A stretch of 64,000 nucleotides of DNA, from the NCBI GenBank assembly GCA_019636235.1, contig JAHBXW010000017.1, forward strand, positions 44,246 to 108,245, given 5' to 3'. The translations under genes and the position numbers were made by a program. This stretch comes from Planctomyces sp. (GTDB lineage Bacteria; Planctomycetota; Planctomycetia; Planctomycetales; Planctomycetaceae). Below the pieces are notes generated by a model. It saw only the letters and a list, made by a program, of their open reading frames with translations. It had not been told where the DNA came from and did not search any database. Shown piece by piece: positions 47,363 through 57,043 of this stretch (position 1 is the stretch's first letter; each line of letters opens with the position of its first letter).

Positions 47363-48054
47363 GGCACGGCGTCTCCGCGGACGTCGGGTTCCAGGACGTA
47401 GCCGGTGCCGCGGCGGGTCTGGATGACGCGCGGCCCATACAGTTCCAGCTTGCGGCGCAGCTCCTTGATATGCACCTCCAGCGTGTTGGACAGGCCGTCG
47501 TACTGCTCGCCCCAGACTGCGTCGAAAATCTTCGCGCGGGTCAGCACCGTTCCGGGATGGCGAAGAAACAGCGTCAGGAGCTGGAATTCCTTGGAGGTCA
47601 GTTCCAGCGGCTGGCCGCCGCGCGTGGCCCGCTGCGCCGCGAGGTCGACCTGGATGTCGTCGTATTCCAGCGTCAATCCGCCCCCCTCGGCCGGCCGCCG
47701 CAACAGCGCGCGCATCCGCGCCAGCAGCTCGTCGAAGGAGAACGGCTTGCACATGTAGTCGTCCGCACCGGAGTCGAGCCCCTCGACCCGCTGCGGAACG
47801 GCGTCCCGGGCCGTAAGCATCATGACGGGCGTCGCCCGGTCGGACTGCCGGAAACGCTGCAGCAGCTGCACGCCGTCCTCGACAGGCAGCCACCAGTCCA
47901 GCAGCACGAGGTCCCAGGGGCCGTTCTGGAGGGCGCTCCACCCGGACATGCCGTCGGTCGCATGTTCCACGCGATACCCTTCCTCGGTCAGTCCTCGAAT
48001 GAGGAAATCGCTGATCCGCGGCTCATCTTCGATCACCAGAATCCGACTGCTCAT
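47359..48054 (-). CDS. OmpR-family response regulator
   Basis: 231 residues. The start at 48054 (MSSRILVIEDEPRISDFLI) fits the receiver domain. The phosphorylation Asp is in LVLLDWWLP, the conserved Thr and Lys are in MLTARD and CKPFSFDEL, and the C-terminal winged helix shows ELTSKEFQLLTLFLRHPG and TLEVHIKELRRKLE. It is a DNA-binding transcription factor controlled by the adjacent kinase. A possible -10 box (TATCAT, minus strand, 48187-48182) lies about 120 bases upstream; its -35 is weak. Confidence 0.92.
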   Translation of the reverse strand: MSSRILVIEDEPRISDFLIRGLTEEGYRVEHATDGMSGWSALQNGPWDLVLLDWWLPVEDGVQLLQRFRQSDRATPVMMLTARDAVPQRVEGLDSGADDYMCKPFSFDELLARMRALLRRPAEGGGLTLEYDDIQVDLAAQRATRGGQPLELTSKEFQLLTLFLRHPGTVLTRAKIFDAVWGEQYDGLSNTLEVHIKELRRKLELYGPRVIQTRRGTGYVLEPDVRGDAVP

Positions 48055-48276
48055 CTCAGTCCTGACGGTTCGGGAGACGCGGCGGTTCGGCCGCCCGACG
48101 CTCCCGCTGAGCGACGGACTGACGAACCGCGGCGTCATCCAACGCGCGAACGCCGACCGGGGCAGTCCGGCCGGCCCGTTAATGATACGCGAAAGGACAA
48201 GACGGCTCGACGCTCCCGCGGCGAGTTGTTGCCACGATTGCATTTGCGTCGAAAATGCAGCGGCGGACGCCGGGCG

Positions 48277-49179
48277 TCAGATCGAGGGGGGCGGCGACGC
48301 CTGCTCGAGCGCGTCCCGGACCAGTCGGGCGGCTGACTGCAGGTCTTCCAGCCCCGGCGCGGGAACGAGTCCTCCCACCAGCCGGCGGCCGAACAAGTCG
48401 AGCTGGACGTGCGCGCTGGACCGGTCGTCGGAGAGCTGCTCGTCCTCAGAGGAGTCGGCCGTTCGCCAGGCGAGGCAGCGGTTGTCCCTGATCGACACGG
48501 CTCCGGACCGGCAGGCGACCTCCGCGGAGAAGTCGGGCGCCACGGAGGTCTCGGCCGTCGGTGCGATCCGCACTTCGGCCCGCACGGGGTGGCCGTCCTC
48601 CTCTTTGCGGAACGTCAGGCGCAGGCTGGCGACTTCAGCGCCGGGTTCCGCCCGCACGACGGCCGACTGGACGACGAACCGGCACCAGTCGACCAGAGCC
48701 GAAAGTCGGGCGAGAGTTTCCGACGGAGCCGCCTGCATCTCTGCCGACAGGAACTGGATCGGGCCCAGCGTCGTGGCCGTCAGTTCGCGGAGACGCATGG
48801 TCGCGGGGGTGTACCGGCGACGCAGGTCGGGCTGGACGACGACGTCTCCAGGCGAGGCGTCGTCGACATCGGCCAGCTGCCGGAAGGGGATCGCGCCGGA
48901 GGCGATGAGGGTGGCCAGCCCGCGACGGGCGGCTTCGCGCACGACCCACGCGCCCAGCCAGCCGGCGTCCAGGACGAGCAGGCCGCGAAGGCCGGGCACA
49001 TCGAGGAGGTCCCGGGCTCCGGCCAGAAGCGGCGCGTCGACGTCCAGCGCGGCCGCCTCCCCCCGCGCGGCGATCGGATCATGGAACGCCGCGACTTTCA
49101 GCCGGGATTGCGCGAGGAGCGCCGGGCGCCAGGTGGTTTCCCACTCCGGGCCGGCGCCGATGATTCCCACTGGCAACAT
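48277..49179 (-). CDS. Gfo/Idh-like Rossmann protein, function unknown
   Basis: 300 residues. The ATG at 49179 (MLPVGIIGAGPEWETTWRPA) starts a Rossmann-like segment with the GAG nucleotide-binding pattern and spacing of Gfo/Idh/MocA N-termini. The remaining sequence is weakly similar at best: no EKP motif (SGAIPFRQL is in its place), and the C-terminal part is not familiar. It may be a degenerate oxidoreductase acting as a sensor or having lost activity. It is divergent from the LOR/SDH gene. A much longer in-frame reading that extends into that gene is not credible. Confidence 0.6.
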   Translation of the reverse strand: MLPVGIIGAGPEWETTWRPALLAQSRLKVAAFHDPIAARGEAAALDVDAPLLAGARDLLDVPGLRGLLVLDAGWLGAWVVREAARRGLATLIASGAIPFRQLADVDDASPGDVVVQPDLRRRYTPATMRLRELTATTLGPIQFLSAEMQAAPSETLARLSALVDWCRFVVQSAVVRAEPGAEVASLRLTFRKEEDGHPVRAEVRIAPTAETSVAPDFSAEVACRSGAVSIRDNRCLAWRTADSSEDEQLSDDRSSAHVQLDLFGRRLVGGLVPAPGLEDLQSAARLVRDALEQASPPPSI

Positions 49180-49356
49180 TCCGGGTGTCGTTCTCAGGAC
49201 GGGGCGTTCGCGCGAAGAAATGCGGACGGCGGCACGGGGACTGACGCGATGGGATTGCGTACGATTCGGCTGGCGGGCGACAGAACAGGCGCCGAGACGC
49301 CAGCCTCCCGGTCGAGAGCGTAATCTGCCCGTCCCCACGACGAAAGGGATCGTCCC

Positions 49357-50619
49357 ATGAGCGACGCGAATCGCCGCGAGCCCTCCTTCAGCGAGGAACT
49401 CGAGGTCTCCGGCCACATCATCGACAGCCTGCTGCTGCCGAAAATCCTGGATCAGATCATTACGCTCGGCGGAGAATTCGACCTGCATGACGTCCAGATC
49501 GGCCACAGCCGCAAGGACCCCAGCTACGCGCGGTTCACCGTCTCCGCGGCCACCGCTGAGAAACTGGACGAAGTGCTCTCCGCTGTCGGCCAGCATGGCG
49601 CAGCGCCGGTCCACGCCCTCGACTGCGACCTCCAGCCGGCCGACATGACGGGGGCATTTCCAGAAGGTTTCTACTGCTCGACCAACGAGGACACCGAGAT
49701 CCGCATCAACGGGGCCTGGATTCCAATCGAGGGCCAGGAGATGGACTGCGGGGTCGTGGTCGACGCCTCCCGGACCCGCGCCCGCTGCGTGCCCATGGCG
49801 GATGTTCGGCAGGGGGAACTCGTCGTGATCGGGCGCCAGGGGACGCGGGTGCGGCCCGTCGAACGCGACCGCACCCGGCACGACGCCTTCGGCTTCATGA
49901 ACAGCACGGTCTCCAGCGAGAAGCCCAAGAATGTGACGGTCCGCGAGATCGCCGCGGCGATGCGCGCCGCCCGCGACGGCCAGGGCCGAATCCTGATCGT
50001 GGCCGGGCCGGCTGTCGTCCACACCGGCAGCCGCGATCTGTTCTCGTGGCTGGTGGAAGAGGGCTATGTCAACGTGCTATTCGCCGGGAACGCGCTGGCG
50101 ACGCATGACATCGAGCAATCGTTTTTCGGGACGAGCCTGGGGATTTCGATGTCGCATGGAGGCGGCATCGAGGAAGGGCACGAGCACCATCTGCGGTCGA
50201 TCAACCGCATCCGCCGCCTGGGGAGCATTCGCGCCGCCGTCGAGCAGGGGGTGCTGACCAGCGGCATCATGTACCAGTGCGTGCGGAAGGACATTCCGTT
50301 TGTGCTGGCGGGCAGCATCCGCGACGACGGCCCGCTGCCGGACGTGATTACGGATGTGTTGAAATCGCAGGCGCGAATGCGGGAGCTGTGCCAGGACGTG
50401 ACGTTCTGCCTGATGATCGCGACGACGCTGCATTCGATCGCCGTGGGCAACCTGCTGCCGGCGCGGGTGAAGGTGGTGTGCGTGGACATCAACCCGGCGA
50501 CGGTGACGAAGCTGGCCGACCGGGGCTCGTTCCAGACGGTGGGGGTGGTGACGGACGTCGAGCCGTTTCTGCGCGTGCTGGTGGACGAGTTGCAGAAGCC
50601 CACCGTCCCGAGCGCCTGA
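49357..50619 (+). CDS. TIGR00300/LOR-SDH domain protein, probable ornithine cyclodeaminase
   Basis: 420 residues, full-length match to the TIGR00300 (LOR/SDH-related) family by its overall sequence, starting SEELEVSGHIIDSLLLPKILD and including VAGPAVVHTGSRDLFSWLV, VNVLFAGNALATHDIE and SHGGGIEEGHEHHLR. In cyanobacteria a homologous region forms the C-terminal part of the AgrE/ArgZ arginine enzyme, and an archaeal member was shown to be an NAD-dependent ornithine cyclodeaminase that makes proline. The same reaction is likely here, without the N-terminal arginine dihydrolase part. AAAGGGA lies eight bases before the ATG. Confidence 0.82.
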   Translation: MSDANRREPSFSEELEVSGHIIDSLLLPKILDQIITLGGEFDLHDVQIGHSRKDPSYARFTVSAATAEKLDEVLSAVGQHGAAPVHALDCDLQPADMTGAFPEGFYCSTNEDTEIRINGAWIPIEGQEMDCGVVVDASRTRARCVPMADVRQGELVVIGRQGTRVRPVERDRTRHDAFGFMNSTVSSEKPKNVTVREIAAAMRAARDGQGRILIVAGPAVVHTGSRDLFSWLVEEGYVNVLFAGNALATHDIEQSFFGTSLGISMSHGGGIEEGHEHHLRSINRIRRLGSIRAAVEQGVLTSGIMYQCVRKDIPFVLAGSIRDDGPLPDVITDVLKSQARMRELCQDVTFCLMIATTLHSIAVGNLLPARVKVVCVDINPATVTKLADRGSFQTVGVVTDVEPFLRVLVDELQKPTVPSA

Positions 50620-50814
50620 GGGCCGACGAACGACGCATGAAGCGCGAACCCGGATCGCGGCCGGTTCGGCGTGCCGCCGCGCCTGGCCGGGGTTCTGATG
50701 TCGCACCGGCGTTGACGGGATCGGCGCTCGGCTTCAGGATTCGCCGTGAATGGCCCGGGGCGCTGATTGCCGGGCCGGTCGCCGCCGTTTTCGGAGTCAC
50801 GCCGCCCCGCCGTT

Positions 50815-51621
50815 ATGTCGCCTGATGCCGCCGCCATCCTCTGCCTGATCGCGCTGGCATCCGCCACCGTGGGCGCGGTCGTCATTCAGGCACGGCGCTC
50901 GGCCGACTGCTGGCAAACCTGGGCGCTGCACGTCATCGCCCGCTGCTATTCGCCGCTGATGTTTCGGCAGCGTCTGGGACCGCGCTGCACGCTGCCGTCG
51001 GAAGGGGGAGCGCTGCTCATCGGCAACCATCGCAGTCCGGTCGACCCGCTGCTGATCTTCTCGGGGAGTTGCCGTCGCCGGGACGGTTACCGCCTGCGGG
51101 TCATCGAGTTCCTGACGGCCAGCGAGTATTGCCGGATCGGGGGATTCATCGGCTGGGTGTGCAAGCACACGCACTCGATTCCCGTGGATCGGGACGGGCG
51201 GGACAGGGAGCCCGCGAAGGAAGCCCTGCGGCGGCTGCAGCGCGGCCATCTCGTGGGAATCTTCCCGGAGGGCCGAATCAATACGGGTGCGGGACTGTTG
51301 CCCGCGAACCCCGGCGTCGCCTGGCTGGCGCTGAAAGGGGGGCAGCCCGTGATCCCGGTGTTCATCCATGGCGCTCCGCAGTCGGGCAACATGGTGAAGC
51401 CGTTCGTGACGTCCAGCCGCGTCCGCGTGACCTGGGGCGATCCAATCGACCTGTCGGAGCATCGGAATGAGCGATTCACTCCGGAGCTGTTGAACCGGGT
51501 GACATCCCTGCTGATGGAGCGACTGGCCGCCACGGGCGCATTGTGGGACGCCGGCGAAACGGAGCCGACAATCCTGCAGTCGCCTGCGATTCGCCTGTCG
51601 ACGGAGTCGATGAGCGCCTGA
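50815..51621 (+). CDS. 1-acyl-sn-glycerol-3-phosphate acyltransferase-like (PlsC family)
   Basis: 268 residues. The catalytic motif NHRSPVD (H-x4-D) is at about residues 71-77 and the acyltransferase motif FPEGRINTGAG near residue 154. An N-terminal membrane segment (about residues 6-26) anchors it. PlsC enzymes add the second acyl chain to lysophosphatidate in phospholipid synthesis; related acyltransferases act on other lipids, so the substrate is inferred. The start at 50815 (MSPDAAAILCLIALAS) is preferred to one 16 codons upstream. Confidence 0.85.
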   Translation: MSPDAAAILCLIALASATVGAVVIQARRSADCWQTWALHVIARCYSPLMFRQRLGPRCTLPSEGGALLIGNHRSPVDPLLIFSGSCRRRDGYRLRVIEFLTASEYCRIGGFIGWVCKHTHSIPVDRDGRDREPAKEALRRLQRGHLVGIFPEGRINTGAGLLPANPGVAWLALKGGQPVIPVFIHGAPQSGNMVKPFVTSSRVRVTWGDPIDLSEHRNERFTPELLNRVTSLLMERLAATGALWDAGETEPTILQSPAIRLSTESMSA

Positions 51622-51806
51622 CGGCCGAACCGACCCGGACGTCCGGTTGTCCACCGGATTCCTGAAGCGGCGAGGCCCTCTGTTCGCAGGGCGGGTGAGA
51701 ATCCCCTATTGTGCGCGGCGGGGCGCGCCGCCGCCGATGCCCCCGTGCCGCCGAATTTTCCCGTTCCCTGAAACGGCGCCCGAGGCGTCGTCCCCTCGTC
51801 GCCCTC

Positions 51807-53138
51807 ATGTCCGATTCGCTGATCAAACCGCAGACCCTCAAAGGGTTCCGTGACTATCTCCCCGAGGCGATGATCGCCCGCGAGAAGCTCATGGACACCG
51901 CCCGCCGCGTGTATCGCAGCTACGGCTTCAGCCCGATCGACACGCCGGCGCTGGAATACGCGGAAGTCCTGCTCGGCAAAGGCGGCGATGAATCGGACAA
52001 GCAGTTGTTCCGGTTCACCGACCAGGGGGACCGCGATGTCGCCCTGCGGTTCGACCTGACCGTGCCGTTCGCGCGGTTCGCCGCGCAGCACTTCGCGGAA
52101 CTCACGCTGCCCTTCAAGCGGTATCACATCGCGCCGGTCTGGCGGGGAGAGAACACCCAACGCGGCCGCTACCGCGAGTTCATGCAGTGCGACTTCGACA
52201 CCATCGGCACGGATGCCAATGCGTCCGACATCGAGACGCTGATGGTGATCCACGACCTCATGGAGGCGCTGGGGTTCAGCCGGTTCACGATTCGCGTCAA
52301 CCACCGGCAGCTGCTGAACGGCCTGCTCGAGCGGCTGGGGCTGCTCGACCGCTCGGTGGGGGTGCTGCGATCGCTCGACAAGCTCGGGAAGATCGGGGCC
52401 GAGGCGGTGACGGCGGAGATGACCGAGCGAGTCGGGGCGACTGCGGAACAGGCCGCGCGGGTGCTGGAGTTCGCCGCGCTGCGCGGCCCGGCCGGCGAAG
52501 TCCTGGACCAGGTGGCGGCGGCGGTCGCGGGGAGCGAGCGCGGGGAGCTGGGGGTCTCACGGCTGCGGGAGCTGTTCGCCGTATGCGCGGCGTCGGGGCT
52601 GTCGGAGGAGCGGATTCAACTCGACGTCGCGATCGCGCGCGGCCTGGATTACTACACCGGGACAATCTACGAGACATTCCTGAACGACGATCCGAAGATC
52701 GGCAGCGTGTGTTCCGGGGGGCGTTACGACAATCTGGCTGGCCTGTTCACGAAGCAGCCGCTGCCGGGCGTGGGGGCCAGCCTGGGTCTGGACCGGTTGC
52801 TGGCGGCGATGGAGGGGTTGAACCTGCTGCCGACGGCGTCGACGACGGCCGACGTGCTGATCGTGTGCTTCGACGGCGAGCGGCTGGGGGATTACATGCG
52901 GCTGGGGCGGATGCTGCGGAACTGGGGGGTGGCGACGGAGGTCTATCCGCAGGCCCGGCCGTTGAAGAAACAGATGCAGTACGCGGACCGGAAGGGGTTC
53001 CGGGCGGCGATCCTGGCCGGGGCCGAGGAATTCGCGGCGGGGGTGTGGCAGGTCAAGGACCTGCGGAGCGCGACGCAGCAGCCGGTCACGACCGACGAAC
53101 TGCTGACGCGGATTCAGGCGATCCTGTCGTCGCCCTGA
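51807..53138 (+). CDS. hisS: histidyl-tRNA synthetase
   Basis: 443 residues of a class II synthetase. The start at 51807 (MSDSLIKPQTLKGFRDYLPE) is preferred because sequence conservation begins there. Motif 2 reads RYHIAPVWRGENTQRGRYRE, the histidine-specific loop ARGLDYYTGTIYE, and motif 3 GVGASLGLDRLL. The C-terminal anticodon-binding domain begins near residue 345. It charges tRNA-His. A second hisS or hisZ is not in the window. Confidence 0.96.
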   Translation: MSDSLIKPQTLKGFRDYLPEAMIAREKLMDTARRVYRSYGFSPIDTPALEYAEVLLGKGGDESDKQLFRFTDQGDRDVALRFDLTVPFARFAAQHFAELTLPFKRYHIAPVWRGENTQRGRYREFMQCDFDTIGTDANASDIETLMVIHDLMEALGFSRFTIRVNHRQLLNGLLERLGLLDRSVGVLRSLDKLGKIGAEAVTAEMTERVGATAEQAARVLEFAALRGPAGEVLDQVAAAVAGSERGELGVSRLRELFAVCAASGLSEERIQLDVAIARGLDYYTGTIYETFLNDDPKIGSVCSGGRYDNLAGLFTKQPLPGVGASLGLDRLLAAMEGLNLLPTASTTADVLIVCFDGERLGDYMRLGRMLRNWGVATEVYPQARPLKKQMQYADRKGFRAAILAGAEEFAAGVWQVKDLRSATQQPVTTDELLTRIQAILSSP

Positions 53139-53503
53139 GGACGCGCGGAACGGTGTGGGCGCTGCGAGCCGACTGTTGTGCGCCAAACGGGGCAGAGTTT
53201 TCCGGATTCGCCCACGGAACCGGATTCTCGCGGGCCGCTTGCCCGAAGAAACTGCATGGGCCGCGGTTGTGGAATTGAAAGAATTACGACGACGTTGCGG
53301 TCCGTCATGGATGGCGCTCGGCCTTCCCTGAGGACTCGTTGACGGGAATGAGGGTTGCAGACCAGCGGGGCGGATGGCGCGCAGCAGGTTCCGACAGATC
53401 GGCAGATTCCGCTGGTCCGCGCGCGAAGTCCGCCCTCCCGTCCAGCATCACGCTGGGCTGACATCCCGCCGACGATGGCATCTCCGCTGCAGGCGACCTG
53501 ATC
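53139..53503. other. intergenic region before the Ser/Thr kinase gene
   Basis: About 365 bases between hisS and the kinase. TTGACG occurs at 53338 but without a matching -10 box. No open frame or structure that I can name. Confidence 0.4.
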
Positions 53504-55807
53504 GTGAGCCAGTCCCCCCCTCCGCCCCCGTCTGAGAACGATCCCTCGAACACGGCGCGCGTCTCGGAAGAGTCGCAGCTGATGAACCTGCTGGAGCGCT
53601 GGGAGGCCGCGTACCTCAAGGGGGTGGCGCTCAGCCCCGAGCAACTGTGCGAGAAAGCGCCGGAGCTGCTCGATCAGTTGCGCTGGAAGATCGCGGCGAT
53701 GCAGACGCATCCGGGGATGACCGACACTCCCCTGGCCGAGGCGAAGCCCGCCCGGCCGGTCGACGGCAGCCGGGCGACCGAACTGCCGGCCGAAGTCCGC
53801 GCGGAAAACGAATTTGAAGCGCTGCGGTTCCTGGCGCAGGGCGGCCTGGGAGCGGTGTACGTCGGGCAGGACCGGTCGCTGCATCGGGACGTTGCGGTCA
53901 AATTCCTGCATCCGCGCCTGGCGCATGAGGACAGCGCGCGCCAGCGGTTCCAGCTGGAAGCGGAGATCACCGCGCGGCTGGAGCACCCGGGCGTCGTTCC
54001 GCTGCACGCGCTCGGCGAACTGGAGGACGGCCGCCAGTTCTACGTGATGCGGCTGATTCAGGGGGAGACGCTGGACGCCGCGATCGAACGGCTGCACAAG
54101 GGGGGCGGCGACGCGGCGCACCAGTCGCTGGAATTCCGGGACCTGCTGGGGCGGTTCGTCGACGCCTGTCAGACGATCGCCTACGCGCACAACCGGGGGG
54201 TGCTGCATCGCGACATCAAGCCGCAGAACGTGATGCTGGGCCGCTATGGGGAGACGCTGGTCGTCGACTGGGGGCTGGCGCTGCCGATCGGGCGGGGCGA
54301 ACAGGCCCGCGCCAGCGGCGAGCGAACGCTGGTGCCGGCGTCGATCAGCGGCAGCGACACCTCGGGCAGCGGCGCGGGCACGCCGGCCTACATGAGCCCC
54401 GAGCAGGCGTCGGGCACGCTGGAACTGACGTGCGCGAGCGACGTCTTCAGCCTGGGCGCCACGCTGTACAAGCTGCTGACAGGTCGTCCGCCGTTTGAAG
54501 GCCGTTCGGCCGTGGAAGTCATCTCGAACGCGCGGGCCGCCCGGTTCGATGCGCCGCGGATGGCGAACTCTCGAGTCCCGAGGAATCTGGAATCCGTCTG
54601 CCTGAGGGCGATGGCGGCCGATCCCGCCCAGCGGTACGCCACGCCCCTCGAACTCGCCCGCGACATTGAACGCTGGCTGGCGGACGAGCCTGTGACGGCG
54701 GCCCGGGAGAATGTCGTTCAGCGCTGGAGCCGGTGGTGTCGGCGGCACCGCGGCACGGTGCGGACGCTGGCGTCTCTGGGCCTGGCGGCGACGCTGGCGG
54801 CGCTGTTCGCGGCCGTGGCCTTCCGGCGGATGGCGGGAGACGAGTTCGCCGCGCGGGTCGCCGCGGAGCAGGCCCGCGAGCAGGGCCTGCAGGCGGCGGC
54901 CAAGTTCGCGGCGCGGACCGTCGCCGGCGAGGTCGACCTGCGCTGGCGAATCCTCGAGACGGAAGCGGCCGACTCCGAACTGCGGACGCTGCTGGAACAG
55001 ATCAACGCCAGCGATGACGGAGCCGAAGTCCGCGCCCGGCTGCAGGGCTGGCTGGACGCGCGGTTCATCGAGCATGCCGCGGCCGCCAAGGCGGCCAGCT
55101 GGTTCGTGACGGACAGGCGCGGCATGCAGCAGGCCCGCAGTCCCATCGCGGACACGGTCGGACGGTCGTTCGCCTTTCGCGACTACTTCCACGGACTGGG
55201 ACGCGAACTGTCCGCCGACGAGGCCGCGGGCGTCGAACCGATCCGCAGCGTGTACCGGTCCAGCGTGTACGACAGCCAGGCCAGCCATCACCTGATGGTC
55301 GCCTTCTCCGTGCCGGTCTGGAGCGGCAAGGTCGGGATGCCCGGACGACAGGTGATCGGCGTGCTGGCGATGACAGTCGAGCTGGGGCAGTTCAGCGTGC
55401 TGCAGTCCGACCTGGGGACCGACCAGATGGCGGTGCTGGTCGACACGCGGACCGATTGGGTGGGTGGGACCGCGGCCGGCGAACGGGGATTGGTGCTGCA
55501 CCACCCGGTGCTTGAGGATCAGCCCGGCGACGGTCCGGACGACACGGTCTCGCGCATCGACCCGGAACTGCTGCAGGATCTGATTCGACTGCGCGGCGCG
55601 CGGCTGAGCGGGCGAAATGGATCGGGCGGCGCGGCGATCCGAACGGATTACCGCGACCCGCTGGACCGCAGCGGCGACGCGTGGCTGGCGGCCTTCGAGC
55701 CGGTGCTGGTCCAGGGACGCCCGGACGAACTGCGCGACACCGGCTGGGTGGTGATCGTTCAGACGCGTCAGATGGACACCGCGGACGTCAGGGCGGCTTC
55801 CCGGTGA
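53504..55807 (+). CDS. Ser/Thr protein kinase with transmembrane helix and extracytoplasmic sensor region
   Basis: 767 residues from a GTG start. A short N-terminal region is followed by a kinase domain (about residues 105-400): FLAQGGLGAVYVGQD as glycine loop, VAVKFLHP with the ATP-binding Lys, HRDIKPQNVMLG, VVDWGLA (DWG in place of DFG, common in planctomycete kinases), and GTPAYMSPEQ. One membrane helix follows (about 417-440). The remaining 320 residues should lie outside the cytoplasm and resemble a Cache-type sensor (SFAFRDYFHGLGRELS, SSVYDSQASHHLMVAFSVPV, GVLAMTVELGQF). Eukaryote-like kinases with external sensors pass signals through phosphorylation of cytoplasmic proteins. It converges with the universal stress gene. 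Confidence 0.88.
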   Translation: MSQSPPPPPSENDPSNTARVSEESQLMNLLERWEAAYLKGVALSPEQLCEKAPELLDQLRWKIAAMQTHPGMTDTPLAEAKPARPVDGSRATELPAEVRAENEFEALRFLAQGGLGAVYVGQDRSLHRDVAVKFLHPRLAHEDSARQRFQLEAEITARLEHPGVVPLHALGELEDGRQFYVMRLIQGETLDAAIERLHKGGGDAAHQSLEFRDLLGRFVDACQTIAYAHNRGVLHRDIKPQNVMLGRYGETLVVDWGLALPIGRGEQARASGERTLVPASISGSDTSGSGAGTPAYMSPEQASGTLELTCASDVFSLGATLYKLLTGRPPFEGRSAVEVISNARAARFDAPRMANSRVPRNLESVCLRAMAADPAQRYATPLELARDIERWLADEPVTAARENVVQRWSRWCRRHRGTVRTLASLGLAATLAALFAAVAFRRMAGDEFAARVAAEQAREQGLQAAAKFAARTVAGEVDLRWRILETEAADSELRTLLEQINASDDGAEVRARLQGWLDARFIEHAAAAKAASWFVTDRRGMQQARSPIADTVGRSFAFRDYFHGLGRELSADEAAGVEPIRSVYRSSVYDSQASHHLMVAFSVPVWSGKVGMPGRQVIGVLAMTVELGQFSVLQSDLGTDQMAVLVDTRTDWVGGTAAGERGLVLHHPVLEDQPGDGPDDTVSRIDPELLQDLIRLRGARLSGRNGSGGAAIRTDYRDPLDRSGDAWLAAFEPVLVQGRPDELRDTGWVVIVQTRQMDTADVRAASR

Positions 55808-55820
55808 GCGGCGGTGGCCG

Positions 55821-56273
55821 TCAGGCCGCAGGTTTGGGCTCGCGGGGCCGGACCACAAGCACCGGGCAGTGCGCGAACCGCACGACCTTCTCCGCGACGC
55901 TGCCCATGAACCAGTGCGCGATGCCGGTCCGGCCGTGCGTGCCGATGACCAGCAGATCGACGTCGTGCTCCTCCGCGTACTTCACGATCTCCCGCTCGAC
56001 GTGGCCGGAGCGCGTGGCGCGGACGACCTTCGCCGGCGCCTGGTCCGCGGGGGGCAGTTGCTCAAGCGAATACTCGGCCTGCTGGTGCGCCTGCAGCACG
56101 TAGTCGTGATACATCGGATAGGCTTCCGAGGTCACGGAGGCGGCCGGCGGCCAGGGTTCCAGGACATGCAGCAGATGGATTTCAGCCTCGAACTTCTTCG
56201 CGAGGTCGCAGGCCTGGCGGACCGCCTCGCGGGAGTTCTCGCTGAAATCGACCGCACACAGAATTCGCGACAT
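55821..56273 (-). CDS. universal stress protein, UspA family
   Basis: 150 residues from the ATG at 56273 (MSRILCAVDFSENSREAVRQ), the normal Usp start; an ATG at 56300 would add nine residues. The ATP-binding signature GTHGRTGIAHWFMGSVAEKVV is present, preceded by VDLLVIG and followed by HCPVLVVR. Usp proteins of this ATP-binding type respond to stress and starvation. A strong ribosome-binding site is not seen for either start. Confidence 0.9.
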   Translation of the reverse strand: MSRILCAVDFSENSREAVRQACDLAKKFEAEIHLLHVLEPWPPAASVTSEAYPMYHDYVLQAHQQAEYSLEQLPPADQAPAKVVRATRSGHVEREIVKYAEEHDVDLLVIGTHGRTGIAHWFMGSVAEKVVRFAHCPVLVVRPREPKPAA

Positions 56274-56547
56274 GCGGACCACGGAAGGCGCCTTGTTCAT
56301 GGAGGGCAGTCGGATTGGCCGGACGCATCGCCCGGCCCTTCCCCCAGCCTACCGTTTGCGGGTTTGCCGCCGCAAAGCCGCGGGGAGCTGCGATCGAGCC
56401 GCAACCGGCGGGAATTCCGAGTCTGGACGACGGACGACATTCGCCCGCAGACAGTTGCGCTCGACGTTCGTTCCCGCATTGCGATAGAATGCAATCCGCG
56501 GCCGGCGAAAGCCGGTCCGTATTTCGAAGTGCAGGGATTCGCTCGCG

Positions 56548-56952
56548 ATGCATCAGCCCATCCATCGCCCCGACAGGCACTCATCGTCGATTGCAGCCGC
56601 CATGCTGGTGCTGCTGCAGGCGGCGGTGGGCGCGGCCTTCGTGCTGGTGTTGGTGACGGACGCACCCGATCGCACGTTTCTGCTGGTCGGCGGGGCGATC
56701 CTGGTCGGGGCGGGGGCGTTCATCTGGCTGCTCAGTCGGCACGCCGGAGGCCTCAAGGACTCGATGTTGTGGGTCTTCAGCCGCAAGGCCCGTCCGGAGC
56801 CGCTGGATTACGCGATCTCCCGGCGTCCGGTGTCGTTCCGCCGCTTCGGCACGAACGCGCCCCCGTCGGTCGACCAGATCCGCGATCTGAAATCGGGAAC
56901 GACGAACAACTGGGTGCCGTCCCGGACGTCCGGCCGCGCGTCGCAGCACTGA
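56548..56952 (+). CDS. small hypothetical membrane protein
   Basis: 134 residues with two membrane segments (about residues 14-36 and 42-62). The remainder is a soluble tail with a run of basic residues. There is no motif I recognise and no strong ribosome-binding site. It lies between the divergently transcribed stress-protein gene and the GTPase gene, 91 bases before the latter. Codon use resembles the neighbours. Confidence 0.5.
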   Translation: MHQPIHRPDRHSSSIAAAMLVLLQAAVGAAFVLVLVTDAPDRTFLLVGGAILVGAGAFIWLLSRHAGGLKDSMLWVFSRKARPEPLDYAISRRPVSFRRFGTNAPPSVDQIRDLKSGTTNNWVPSRTSGRASQH

Positions 56953-57043
56953 CGTTCCTGCTGTCCTCCGGGAGCGCTCGGCGCTCCGCGCCCCCTGACC
57001 GCCGGCCGGGGCCTGCCGCCGGCTCCCCGAGCGCCGTCGATCC

